This document shows positions 9,238 through 17,661 of a stretch of DNA of 64,000 bases, piece after piece. How positions within the stretch are numbered: the first letter of the stretch is position 1; each line of letters begins with the position of its first letter. Origin of the DNA: Terriglobia bacterium (GTDB lineage Bacteria; Acidobacteriota; Terriglobia; JAIQFV01); assembly GCA_020072965.1 (NCBI GenBank), contig JAIQFY010000001.1, forward strand, positions 248,001 to 312,000, given 5' to 3'. The notes beneath the pieces were generated by a model. It saw nothing but the letters and a program-made list of their open reading frames with translations. It had not been told where the DNA came from and did no database searches. Made by a program: the position numbers and the translations under genes.

Positions 9238-9621
9238 TTAATGTGTATGAGAGGGTGATGCGGCCGGGCTAGTGGCGGGCGCTTCGAACAATTCATCCAG
9301 CATTTCGAAGGCGTATCGCAGATGGGGAATCACGATGGTTCCCCCTACGGTTAAAGCAATGTGCATCACCTCATACAATTCCTTCCGGGAGCACCCCTCC
9401 GAGACGCAACGATCGAGGTGATAGAAAATGCAGTCGTTGCACCGGAGGACCATGGATGCCACCAATCCCATCATCTCCTTCGTTCTGACATCCAGGGTGC
9501 CTTTCACGTACGCCCTGGCATCGGCAGCAAAAAATTTGTTGAACTCCTGATACCCGGAATTCAGAATTTTTTCATTCATGTCACTGCGGTATTTCCGGGT
9601 CTTGGACACTGAACCTTTCAT
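9238..9621 (-). CDS. Carboxymuconolactone decarboxylase/AhpD-family protein
   Basis: This 127-residue protein is of the AhpD-like all-helical fold. The active-site signature is RCNDCIFYHLDRC, a CxxC followed by His, as in alkylhydroperoxidase D-type enzymes that reduce peroxides or carry disulfide electrons. I chose the ATG at 9621 because AAGGAGA lies just upstream; the open frame continues 88 codons further without support. The C-terminus ends in an Ala/Pro/Ser-rich tail. Neighbours do not include ahpC, so the electron partner is unknown. Confidence 0.82.
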   Translation of the reverse strand: MKGSVSKTRKYRSDMNEKILNSGYQEFNKFFAADARAYVKGTLDVRTKEMMGLVASMVLRCNDCIFYHLDRCVSEGCSRKELYEVMHIALTVGGTIVIPHLRYAFEMLDELFEAPATSPAASPSHTH

Positions 9622-9736
9622 CAGACTCTCCTTTGGAACGCGTGCTCCACTTTGGGAACAGGGATCGCTTCTCCGGACTATGCTACATGGTCGTTGAGAA
9701 ATCAAAAGGCGTGGAAGAAGGCACAGAAGGGTGAAA

Positions 9737-10018
9737 TTACCTCTTTCGGGAAGGGATTTTCTTGCCCGGCTTGGAAGACTCGTCTCCCTCAAAGCCCGGC
9801 ATCGACGCGGCCACCTGGTCGAAGAGCGACTGGGCTTTGGTCTTTTTGGGTTTCCCCCCCTTGCCTTCCCGAAAAGCATGTTCAAATGAACACGTGTTGC
9901 ATCTTACCTTTCTCACTTCACCGCCGACAATCGCAACAATGCCGTGATCAAGGACCAGCTTGCACCGCACGCAATAGTCTTCGATGGTATCTCCCAACCT
10001 CAGTTCGCGGTCAAACAC
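9737..10018 (-). CDS. Small zinc-ribbon protein of unknown function
   Basis: A 93-residue protein has two CxxC knuckles, YCVRCK at about 15-20 and VRCNTCSFEH at about 38-47, which would bind one zinc ion. A basic, low-complexity tail of about 45 residues follows (PKKTKAQ, KPGKKIPSRKR). The start is GTG at 10018. Such small ribbons often bind RNA or DNA or act as adaptor proteins; nothing here fixes the role. It lies 71 bases upstream of no coupled gene and points the same way as the AhpD-like gene. Confidence 0.6.
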   Translation of the reverse strand: MFDRELRLGDTIEDYCVRCKLVLDHGIVAIVGGEVRKVRCNTCSFEHAFREGKGGKPKKTKAQSLFDQVAASMPGFEGDESSKPGKKIPSRKR

Positions 10019-10088
10019 CGTAGACCCCCTGGGTACGAATTAACATCGTCGTGCTCTCAGTTCTTAACCCATAAAGCGGCTGCAATCG

Positions 10089-11198
10089 TCACGGGGAAAC
10101 TTCCGTCAGTTGCAGTGACTGATTCAGGGCGGGATCGCGCCGCACCCGCCAAATCCTGGCATCAAGATAGTAGTGGGTGAAGGCATAACCCCAGAAGAAC
10201 GCGGCGAGGATTGATTGTGCCGTTTTGTAATCGCCAGGTGATCCCACATAGGCGCGAGGCAACTGGTACAGAAAATTAAACAGCAGCCCGAAGATGGCGT
10301 ACCGGAGAAAGGTCTTGTTGGCAAACACAGCAAACCCAAATCGATCCTCCGCTTCCGGTTTCCGGTACTTGTTCGAGTTATGAAACCATACCAGCCGGTG
10401 ATACTGGATGTTATGCGGCAACGTGAGCAGCGGAACCAGGGCCAGGGGCGTGATGTTTGCCCGAACGACGGATGAAATCACAATCCAGTGCAGTGGAATA
10501 AAGGCGGCCAGGAGCAGATATTTGGGGATGTTGATCGGGACTCGGCTGACCAGGCGTTGAACCTGGCGTGAGGCCCACAGAAAGGTCACTCCCAACATGG
10601 CCACGAAAAGAATCCGAAGGATTGCGGCTTCGACAGCCCCCCTCAAACTCATAGGAAGGTATTCGTGAGCGGGTCCGTAACTGATGATCATCCACAGGAA
10701 TGGATATCCCAGCATGAACACAAGGAACAATCGATCCAGAACGTTGTCGAAGAGTTCCAGATCGTTGTTCTTCTTCTTATAAAGCACCATGAAGCCGTAA
10801 TGCTGTTTGACCAGGTGGTAGTAGGCCCAGATGTTGGCAAAAAAGAAAAAGGACTTTGCGAAAACGTCCCGGTGAGACCATTGTGTTGAGAGGACCATGG
10901 CCGGTCCGAGGACAAACCAGAAAGCACAGCCGTACAGGAGCCGTGCGCGCTGCCTTCTCTCCTCGGTGTCCAGGTAGGTTCTGGAAAACGTTGCCCATAC
11001 ATGCGGGCCATCAAAAATGATGGCCCAGATGAAGATGAGAAAAATCAGTGAAACACCCCACACCCGGTTCAGGGCCAGCAGCGCGTATCCCGAGACAACA
11101 CTTCCAACAAAGTAAACCAGGTCGTCGCTCGAACTGATGATCCAGCCTGTCTTGAACAGGCTGGCCGGAGCGCTCAACGTCGTCGCGTCACTCGACAT
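10089..11198 (-). CDS. Polytopic membrane protein with conserved-looking His motifs
   Basis: The 369-residue product has about eight to nine hydrophobic segments. Histidines occur near membrane edges in FDGPHVWATF, HLVKQHYGFM and PHNIQYHRLVWFHNSNKY, spaced like metal-binding clusters of membrane oxygenases or Brp/Blh-type carotene-cleaving proteins. I could not align it convincingly to a named family, so the product stays hypothetical. The gene is followed after about 70 bases by the zinc-ribbon gene in the same direction, so they may share a transcript. Confidence 0.6.
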   Translation of the reverse strand: MSSDATTLSAPASLFKTGWIISSSDDLVYFVGSVVSGYALLALNRVWGVSLIFLIFIWAIIFDGPHVWATFSRTYLDTEERRQRARLLYGCAFWFVLGPAMVLSTQWSHRDVFAKSFFFFANIWAYYHLVKQHYGFMVLYKKKNNDLELFDNVLDRLFLVFMLGYPFLWMIISYGPAHEYLPMSLRGAVEAAILRILFVAMLGVTFLWASRQVQRLVSRVPINIPKYLLLAAFIPLHWIVISSVVRANITPLALVPLLTLPHNIQYHRLVWFHNSNKYRKPEAEDRFGFAVFANKTFLRYAIFGLLFNFLYQLPRAYVGSPGDYKTAQSILAAFFWGYAFTHYYLDARIWRVRRDPALNQSLQLTEVSP

Positions 11199-11483
11199 TC
11201 AACGGGCCTCTATCGAACGGCTGAACAGCCCGGCGTCGAGTCCAGGGGATCCTCCGCAGGATTCCAACCGCCAGGGCTTGCGGGATAGAGCCTTGAAAAC
11301 CGGCTCACCAAATCTGTAACCCCCACTCTCTTCTCCACACCGTGGAGGAGCCGATGGGGTTCCAACGGCGGTTAAGCAGGGACTGCGGAGAGAGAGAACG
11401 GCGGGACTATCTCTCGACCGAGCCCGTCCTTGGAATTGTTCGAGGCCACAAGGGGTCTTCCCCCGTCAATTGCCCTCCTCACT

Positions 11484-12401
11484 CTATTGGGAGGATCGGG
11501 GGTTCTCCGATGCTAACTTGACGTCCTTGGGAATACTTAAATATCCCGTGACACTGGCCTTGTTTACCTGGTAAATCACAATCTCATATCGCAATCGGTC
11601 TTTTCCCACGAGAAACTGGACCGGTTCGTCGACGGTCTTATCCTTCTTTTCCAGGGAGTTGTCATCGACCGAGACCATAAGGGAATATTTCTTCTTCTTT
11701 TGATCCATCTTGGTCAGTCGAATCGCAATGTCTCCCACTTTCTTGAAGCCCTGCTTCTTGTCGAGTTCAAATTCGACGTAATTCCGTTCCCCTTTGCGTC
11801 GGAGATCGCCCAACTCGGACGAATTGTGTGCAATCTGGGTACTCAAAGTGTCCCGCACATCCAGCAATTCGCGACGAGCTGCTTCCAAATCCTTCTTGGT
11901 TTTCTCGACGTCGGTTTTGACATTCGAAACTTCCCCACTCACGGCGCCAATCTTAGAACTGGTTTCCTCCTTCAACTGGCTGACCTGCGCGGTCTCCGCC
12001 TTCTTGGAAAGCTGTGCTTTGAGTTCCTGCGAGGACCTCTGTTGCTCGCGCGCCAGCTGCTCTGCCTGGGCACGTGCCGCGTCCAATTCGCGCTGAGTGA
12101 TCCCCAGCTTTTCCTTGACTACGCTGAAGTCCGCCCCAAGATTCAGGATCCGCCGGTCAGCGGCATCAATCCCTTTCGTGAGTGAAGCGATATCTTCATT
12201 GCTCTTTTGCAGCGCCTTCTTCGTCCCATTCAGGTCAAATGCAACGTACGCGAGCAACAGCAGCGATACGACTGCAACGACCAGACTGATTATGCCGACC
12301 ATGCCCGAAGAGCCGGAAGGGGGTTTGGCAGGCGGAGCGCCCGGCGGTGACGGCGGCCGTTGGCCACTGTCCATGGGCTTTCCATCCAATAGGGTATTCA
12401 T
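11484..12401 (-). CDS. Membrane-anchored coiled-coil protein
   Basis: The 305-residue protein starts with a proline-rich cytoplasmic tail (PPSPPGAPPAKPP), then one transmembrane helix at about residues 35-57 (VGIISLVVAVVSLLLLAYVA). A long heptad-rich coiled coil covers about 60-205. The C-terminal globular part of about 95 residues is rich in Lys and beta-prone (YVEFELDKKQGFKKVGD). The architecture suits an envelope scaffold or sensor facing the periplasm. No enzyme motif was seen, and the gene has no obvious operon partner. Confidence 0.65.
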   Translation of the reverse strand: MNTLLDGKPMDSGQRPPSPPGAPPAKPPSGSSGMVGIISLVVAVVSLLLLAYVAFDLNGTKKALQKSNEDIASLTKGIDAADRRILNLGADFSVVKEKLGITQRELDAARAQAEQLAREQQRSSQELKAQLSKKAETAQVSQLKEETSSKIGAVSGEVSNVKTDVEKTKKDLEAARRELLDVRDTLSTQIAHNSSELGDLRRKGERNYVEFELDKKQGFKKVGDIAIRLTKMDQKKKKYSLMVSVDDNSLEKKDKTVDEPVQFLVGKDRLRYEIVIYQVNKASVTGYLSIPKDVKLASENPRSSQ

Positions 12402-12533
12402 GCGATTTTCCTTTCAATTGTCAACACGCGATTCAGGTCCAACCTGTAAACTTTCGGTTTTCACACAGGAATGAGAGGCCTAAATTATATCGTGGAATCA
12501 AATCGGAGGCAATCAAGTGTTGCGGGGATGAAT

Positions 12534-13160
12534 CTATTTGGCCCTGTTAGACTCCCGGGGCTGTTTGTCGAGCCACTCCTTCAAGGCTTTCTTCCCGTTG
12601 TTGATATAGCCATTCTTGAGGGAGGCATGGGCAGGAATAACGATCTCGAAAGGATAGGTCAATAGTTTTCGTGCACTTTCAAGCTGTTGCTCCCAGTTCC
12701 AGGTCCATTCGAAGCGCACGGGACGGACCAACCCATGGTCATTTCCAAGGAGGTGATCTCCACAGAAGAGTATTCCCCCCTCGATGTTCAGCAGGAGGCA
12801 GGCCGCCCCGGGACTGTGCCCCGGGGTGTGGATCAGGGTTATTTCCTGGTCGAACTGAAAATCGTCCTCGAAAGAGATGTCCACCCCACAGGTCACATGG
12901 TCGCGCTCGCTCTCGTGCATGATGATACGTGCGTCGAAGTGCTTCTTGAATTTGCATGCGTCCCCGACATCATCCCGATGGGTCAAGAAGATATACCGGA
13001 CGCCGCCAAAGAACTCCAGCTCGGTGAGCATTCGAGGGACAAACTCCGGGACTTCGACAAGGATATTCCCCCTCTCGGAAAGGATGAAATACGCACTCGC
13101 CTCGTACGTCTTGGGGCTAGAGAATTCGCATGAATACACGCGCGGGAGTATATCTCTCAT
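12534..13160 (-). CDS. MBL-fold metallohydrolase-like protein
   Basis: A 208-residue metallo-beta-lactamase fold protein. The motif after the first beta half is LTHRDDVGD instead of the classic HxHxDH. HTPGHSPG, FCGDHLLGND and PAHA supply the other ligand histidines and aspartates. This THRDDV variant is known from a subgroup of plant and cyanobacterial MBL proteins, so it is likely a real lineage and not decay, but metal content may differ. Its start lies 6 bases after the lptE stop, which suggests one transcript nfo-leuS-lptE-MBL. Confidence 0.75.
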   Translation of the reverse strand: MRDILPRVYSCEFSSPKTYEASAYFILSERGNILVEVPEFVPRMLTELEFFGGVRYIFLTHRDDVGDACKFKKHFDARIIMHESERDHVTCGVDISFEDDFQFDQEITLIHTPGHSPGAACLLLNIEGGILFCGDHLLGNDHGLVRPVRFEWTWNWEQQLESARKLLTYPFEIVIPAHASLKNGYINNGKKALKEWLDKQPRESNRAK

Positions 13161-13166
13161 GACGGA

Positions 13167-13736
13167 CTAAAAGTTTTCAAGAATGGCGCTGACCAGGGTT
13201 TGGGCGAACTGCCGGGCGAGGCGATCCAGTGCGGTGCTGTCCTCCTGGAAGAACTGTGAGGGATCGCGGCTGATTTCGTACTCTTCACGAAATGAAAAAT
13301 TCTTGTTCTGGTAGTAGGTGGTCTTCTTCTCGGGATCCGCCATGGTTACAGAGATCCCAACGTTGACCAGGAAAGTGGTGGCCCGGCCGGAAGGATCAAA
13401 GATCACCGGAGTGGCCCCCAGGCTCATGACACGCCCTGAAATCACGGCGTCGGCACCCTCCTCCGAGGACACAATCTTGTACTTTGTTCGGGCAATGAAC
13501 TCCTCAATCAATGCGTGCGTCAGTTTTTGTTCCACCTTGAAATAGGTCGTGTTGTTAGAAAAGGTTGGAATGGCGATGGTTCGAATATTCGGAGGGAGTT
13601 TGGTCGCCTTCCCCGCCTGATGATAGCCGCATCCTCCGGAAAGGCCGGCCAATAAAACGAGGGAGAGCACACTCGCGAAAACTGCCAGAGCGCGGGGGCG
13701 ATGGATACGACATAATAAAGTGTTTTGACCTTCCAT
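13167..13736 (-). CDS. lptE: LPS-assembly lipoprotein LptE
   Basis: LptE plugs the LptD barrel and helps deliver lipopolysaccharide to the outer leaflet. The 189-residue precursor has a signal peptide ending in a lipobox, LLAGLSGGC, with CGYHQAG as the mature N-terminus, the hallmark of LptE. IRTIAIPTFSNNT and the VSSEEGADAVISGRV region follow the family pattern. The ATG at 13736 is chosen because it gives a normal-length signal peptide. It lies 130 bases after leuS, an order common in bacteria (leuS-lptE-holA), but no holA follows here. Confidence 0.85.
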   Translation of the reverse strand: MEGQNTLLCRIHRPRALAVFASVLSLVLLAGLSGGCGYHQAGKATKLPPNIRTIAIPTFSNNTTYFKVEQKLTHALIEEFIARTKYKIVSSEEGADAVISGRVMSLGATPVIFDPSGRATTFLVNVGISVTMADPEKKTTYYQNKNFSFREEYEISRDPSQFFQEDSTALDRLARQFAQTLVSAILENF

Positions 13737-13866
13737 GTTTTTACAATGCTCCCTCAGTCCTGAACTGCCAGTCCAACAGGACAATCCCGGACAATCCACG
13801 ATGAACCCTTCAAGAACCAACATTGCCCGATTGCACAGGGGGGTAAGGGAGGCGTGAGAGGGAGCC

Positions 13867-16359
13867 TTATCTCACGACGATGTTGACAAGGCGTTTGGGG
13901 ACCACGATGAACTTCACGACAGTCTTGTCTCCCACCCAGGACTTCACCTTTGTGTCCCCAAGGGCACGCTCTCTCATCTCAGCCTCCGAGACGTCTGCGG
14001 CTACCAGGATGCGGCCGCGCACCTTTCCGTTGATTTGAATGGGAATTTCAATCTCCTCCTCGGCGGCCAGCAATTCATTGTACTCGGGCCAGGCTGCCCG
14101 GGTCAGCCGGTTGGAGTGCCCATTCAACTCCCACATCTCTTCCGCGATGTGCGGCGCAAATACGGATATCATCCGGATCAGGGTCTCACAACTCTCCTTG
14201 AAGACAGCCCGGGTTCCGGGATCCTCCAGATCTTTGGCCTCCACGGCCGACATTTCATTATGGAGCTCCATCATGGCGGCGATCGACACGTTGAAATGGA
14301 GGCGATGCTCCAGATCGTCGGAAACACGCTTTATCGTCTGGTGCATCTTTCGGCGCAGTGATTTCGCAGGTGCGGACAGCAGGGCCTCGTCGGGGGTCGC
14401 GGAAAAATCCTTCATCCAACCCGTATTCTGAGCCACCAGGCGGAAAACCTTTTGCAGAAATTTGAACATCCCTGCCACGGCGGCGTCATCCCAATCCAGT
14501 TCCTTCTCAGGGGGAGCCAGGAAGAGGATGAACATGCGGGCCGTATCTGCGCCAAAGTCGGAGACGATATCGTCCGGATCAACGATGTTCCCTTTCGATT
14601 TGGACATGACAGCGCCGTCTTTCAATACCATTCCGAGGTGAAACAGATTCGCGATGGGCTCGTTAACCTTCACCACATCCAGGTCGCGCATCATTTTGGT
14701 CCAAAATCGGGAATAGATCAGGTGCAGGATGGCGTGCTCAATTCCACCAATGTAGAGATCGATGGGAAACCAGTAATCAATCGACTTCGGCTCGAACGGC
14801 CGGTCCGAGTTCCGGGGATCGCAATACCGGAAAAAATACCACGAGGAATCGACGAACGTATCCATCGTGTCGCTGTCGCGCCGTGCCATGCCGTCACACC
14901 GGGGGCAATTGACGTTAATAAACTCAGGGACGGTGGACAGGGGTGAGCCGCCAGTCCCCGTAAACCGTTCCACCCTCGGCAGGATCACAGGGAGATCCTT
15001 CTCAGGAACGGGCACAACCCCACAACGCTCGCAGTGGATCATCGGGATCGGAGTCCCCCAATAGCGCTGCCGGGAAATTCCCCAGTCCTTGATGCGGAAC
15101 TGAATGGCTGATTTTCCGAATCCCCCGCGCTCGGCCTTGGCCGTCATCGACGCGCGGGCGGCCGACGAGGGCTGTCCGGAAAACTCCCCCGATTCCACAA
15201 GAATCCCGTCTTCGATAAAAGCCTCACGCATCCCATCCAAGGCCAGTGAGTGATCCCGGTTTTGAATGACCAGGCGAACAGGAAGTCTGTATTTCAAGGC
15301 AAACTCAAAATCGCGTTGATCATGTGCCGGGACTGACATCACGGCTCCGGTGCCATACTCCATGACCACGAAATTTCCTATCCAGATGGGCATTCGCTCG
15401 CCTGAAAAGGGATTGAGAGCATATCGTCCCGTGAAGACACCCTCCTTTTCCTGTGGGTCGGAGGCCCGCTCGGCTTTATCTTCCTGCCTGGTTTTCTCGC
15501 GGAACTCCTTCACCTGTCTCTCCTCGGGCTGGCCGGAGACAAGCTCATCTACTATCCGGTGCTCGGGCGCCAGCACCATGTAAGTCGCCCCAAAAATCGT
15601 ATCGATTCTCGTGGTAAACACGGAAATCCGGTTTGAGCTGTTCTCCACAGGGAAATCAATGTTTGCCCCCTCGGACTTGCCAATCCAATTTCTTTGCATC
15701 AGCAGGGTGCGGTCAGGAAAACCGGTCAGTTTATCGAGGTAAGCATTCAGCTCGTCGGCGTAATCGGTAATCTTCAGGAACCACTGCTCGAGGTCGCGGG
15801 ATTCGACGAGCGTGTCCTCATGGCGCCAACACCAGCCACCCACCACCTGTTCGTTCGCCAGAGTGGTTTCGCACATCGGACACCAGTTCAAGGTACTTTT
15901 CTTCCTGTAGGCCAATCCCCGTTCGAACATCTTGATAAAAAACCATTGATTCCAGCGATAATAGTCCACATCGCAGGTCGCAAATTCACGGGACCAGTCC
16001 AGACTGAAGCCGAGCTTCAGCAGCTGCCGCTTCATGTTGGCAATGCATTGGCGCGTCCACACCTCCGGATGCGTGTTGTGTTTAATCGCAGCATTCTCCG
16101 CGGGCAGACCAAAGGCGTCCCAACCCACGGGATGAAGCACATTGAATCCACGCATCCGCCGGTATCGAGCGACGGCATCCACGAGCGCGTAATTGCGGAC
16201 ATGCCCCATGTGGATGTTTCCTGAGGGATACACAAACATCTCGAGGCTATAGAATTTCGGCTTTGTTGAGTTCGGGTCGACTTCAAAATCACGACCGTCC
16301 ACCCAGGCCTTCTGCCATTTGGGTTCAATTTGATGAGGATCGTATCGACGTTCAGCCAT
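13867..16359 (-). CDS. leuS: Leucine-tRNA ligase
   Basis: Charges tRNA-Leu with leucine (EC 6.1.1.4). The 830-residue protein has the class I HMGH motif at 50-53 and MSKSK at 585-589. A CP1 editing domain lies in between, along with zinc-type Cys pairs (CPMCETTLANEQ, CERCGVV, NCPRCDG). Length is typical of bacterial LeuRS (800-880). The gene follows nfo by 43 bases in the same direction. No T-box leader is visible in that gap, so expression probably comes from the nfo promoter or one inside nfo. Confidence 0.96.
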   Translation of the reverse strand: MAERRYDPHQIEPKWQKAWVDGRDFEVDPNSTKPKFYSLEMFVYPSGNIHMGHVRNYALVDAVARYRRMRGFNVLHPVGWDAFGLPAENAAIKHNTHPEVWTRQCIANMKRQLLKLGFSLDWSREFATCDVDYYRWNQWFFIKMFERGLAYRKKSTLNWCPMCETTLANEQVVGGWCWRHEDTLVESRDLEQWFLKITDYADELNAYLDKLTGFPDRTLLMQRNWIGKSEGANIDFPVENSSNRISVFTTRIDTIFGATYMVLAPEHRIVDELVSGQPEERQVKEFREKTRQEDKAERASDPQEKEGVFTGRYALNPFSGERMPIWIGNFVVMEYGTGAVMSVPAHDQRDFEFALKYRLPVRLVIQNRDHSLALDGMREAFIEDGILVESGEFSGQPSSAARASMTAKAERGGFGKSAIQFRIKDWGISRQRYWGTPIPMIHCERCGVVPVPEKDLPVILPRVERFTGTGGSPLSTVPEFINVNCPRCDGMARRDSDTMDTFVDSSWYFFRYCDPRNSDRPFEPKSIDYWFPIDLYIGGIEHAILHLIYSRFWTKMMRDLDVVKVNEPIANLFHLGMVLKDGAVMSKSKGNIVDPDDIVSDFGADTARMFILFLAPPEKELDWDDAAVAGMFKFLQKVFRLVAQNTGWMKDFSATPDEALLSAPAKSLRRKMHQTIKRVSDDLEHRLHFNVSIAAMMELHNEMSAVEAKDLEDPGTRAVFKESCETLIRMISVFAPHIAEEMWELNGHSNRLTRAAWPEYNELLAAEEEIEIPIQINGKVRGRILVAADVSEAEMRERALGDTKVKSWVGDKTVVKFIVVPKRLVNIVVR

Positions 16360-16402
16360 GAGTTCTGTCTCTAAAAAGGACTAAGACTCCAGATAATCCA
16401 AC

Positions 16403-17287
16403 TTAAATCCGGCGCGCTCTCTTCCCTCTTACCTTCGGCCCATCCATCAGTTTCCTCATGACCGCCAGGTTGCGGAGATCATCCCCCGGCTCGTCAATCG
16501 GCGTTTCGAGTATAAAGGGGAGATGCCGCAACCCGGGATGATGTACCAGGCGCTTGAAAGCCTCGCGACCGATTTTCCCACGACCAATCTGCTCATGCCG
16601 GTCGACCCGTCCCCCCAGGGGGACCTTGGAATCATTGGTGTGTATGACTTTGATGTCTTCCAGACCCACCGTTTTTTCCAGGTACCTCACGGTCCCTTCC
16701 AGCCCTTTCTTGTCCCCGATGTCATATCCAGCCGCAAACGCATGTTGGGTGTCGAGGCAGCATCCCATTCGCAGATTTCTTTGGCGCGCCAACCTGACAA
16801 TTTCAGCCACCTCAGCAAAATCAGAACCCAGGGCTGACCCCATACCCGCTGTGTTTTCGACCAGGATTGTCACACCGTTCAGTCTCAGTCCCCTCGCAGC
16901 TTCCTCCAACCCGGCCACGGTTCTCTCAATTCCCTTCTCACGTCCCAACGACCGTGGATTGCCCGGGTGAAAAACCACGAAGTCCGCGCCCAGCATGACC
17001 GCACGCGCGAGTTCGTCGCGAAAGACCTGGATCGACTTCTTCCAGATCTCTTCGTTTTCGGCCGCAAGATTCACAAGGTAGCAGTCATGGATGACCACGG
17101 GACACATCTTCGTCCGTACCCGTTCATCGACAAAAGCCCTGGCCTCGGAATCCGCCAAAGCGGGAGCGCACCAGCCTCTCGGGTTGCGTGAGAACATCTG
17201 GAAACAATCGCAACCAAGCTCTTCCGCGCTGAGGACCGCATTCCTGATGGACCCGCTGATCGATGTATGAATGCCCAGTATGCTCAT
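16403..17287 (-). CDS. nfo: Endonuclease IV (deoxyribonuclease IV)
   Basis: AP endonuclease that cuts 5' of abasic sites in base-excision repair (EC 3.1.21.2). The 294-residue protein starts MSILGIHTSISGS at 17287. It carries the zinc-ligand motifs of the family: VIHDCYLVNLA, VFHPGN, VENTAG, CCLDTQHAFAAGYD, VIHTNDSKVPLGGRVDRHEQIG and ILETP. All three zinc sites look intact. An in-frame extension of 18 codons upstream is not used. It heads the nfo-leuS-lptE-MBL run. Confidence 0.94.
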   Translation of the reverse strand: MSILGIHTSISGSIRNAVLSAEELGCDCFQMFSRNPRGWCAPALADSEARAFVDERVRTKMCPVVIHDCYLVNLAAENEEIWKKSIQVFRDELARAVMLGADFVVFHPGNPRSLGREKGIERTVAGLEEAARGLRLNGVTILVENTAGMGSALGSDFAEVAEIVRLARQRNLRMGCCLDTQHAFAAGYDIGDKKGLEGTVRYLEKTVGLEDIKVIHTNDSKVPLGGRVDRHEQIGRGKIGREAFKRLVHHPGLRHLPFILETPIDEPGDDLRNLAVMRKLMDGPKVRGKRARRI

Positions 17288-17661
17288 ATTCAGAGCGCAG
17301 AATAAGCGGTTGAGTGTAACAAAGGGGTGTGGGGGCGTCAAGATAACGGGCCCAATTCCGCAGTCTCTCGACGGCTTCTTGAGCTATTTCATCCGAGACC
17401 GGTAGCTCCGTCAACGTAAATACAATAGCCGAACCAAGAATGATCAGCCGGGATTGCCAAATCGGATCGGCGTCGACATCCATCGGCGTCCGCCGGTCAA
17501 TCCAATCTAAGGCATCATTACCTCCGATTTTCGTTCGAGAATGGGCTTAATGGCGGAAAAGTTGATTTTTTGGCTTCCATCGAATAGTATTACAAGAGCT
17601 TTGAAGTCAGCATTCACTGTTGAGCATATTACACACGTGTGAAGGGAAAATCCCCGACGAT
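17288..17661. other. Divergent intergenic region between nfo and the mutase large-subunit gene
   Basis: This 374-base gap separates two divergent genes and should hold both promoters. Apart from the promoter-like pair and palindrome listed at 17601-17641, I see no RNA gene. Short open frames on the minus strand here run into nfo or the mutase start in other frames and lack ribosome-binding sites. Confidence 0.6.
17601..17641 (+). promoter_or_regulatory. Promoter-like pair with palindromic operator before the mutase gene
   Basis: TTGAAG (17601-17606) and CATATT (17625-17630) are 18 bases apart. A perfect 10-base palindrome CACACGTGTG follows at 17632-17641, where transcription would start, 20 bases before the ATG. 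This is where a repressor could block initiation. Which regulator would bind is unknown. Confidence 0.4.

Noticed and set aside
17124-17483. 119-codon minus-strand frame overlapping the nfo start
   Set aside because: No ribosome-binding site, no motif, and it overlaps nfo in another frame.
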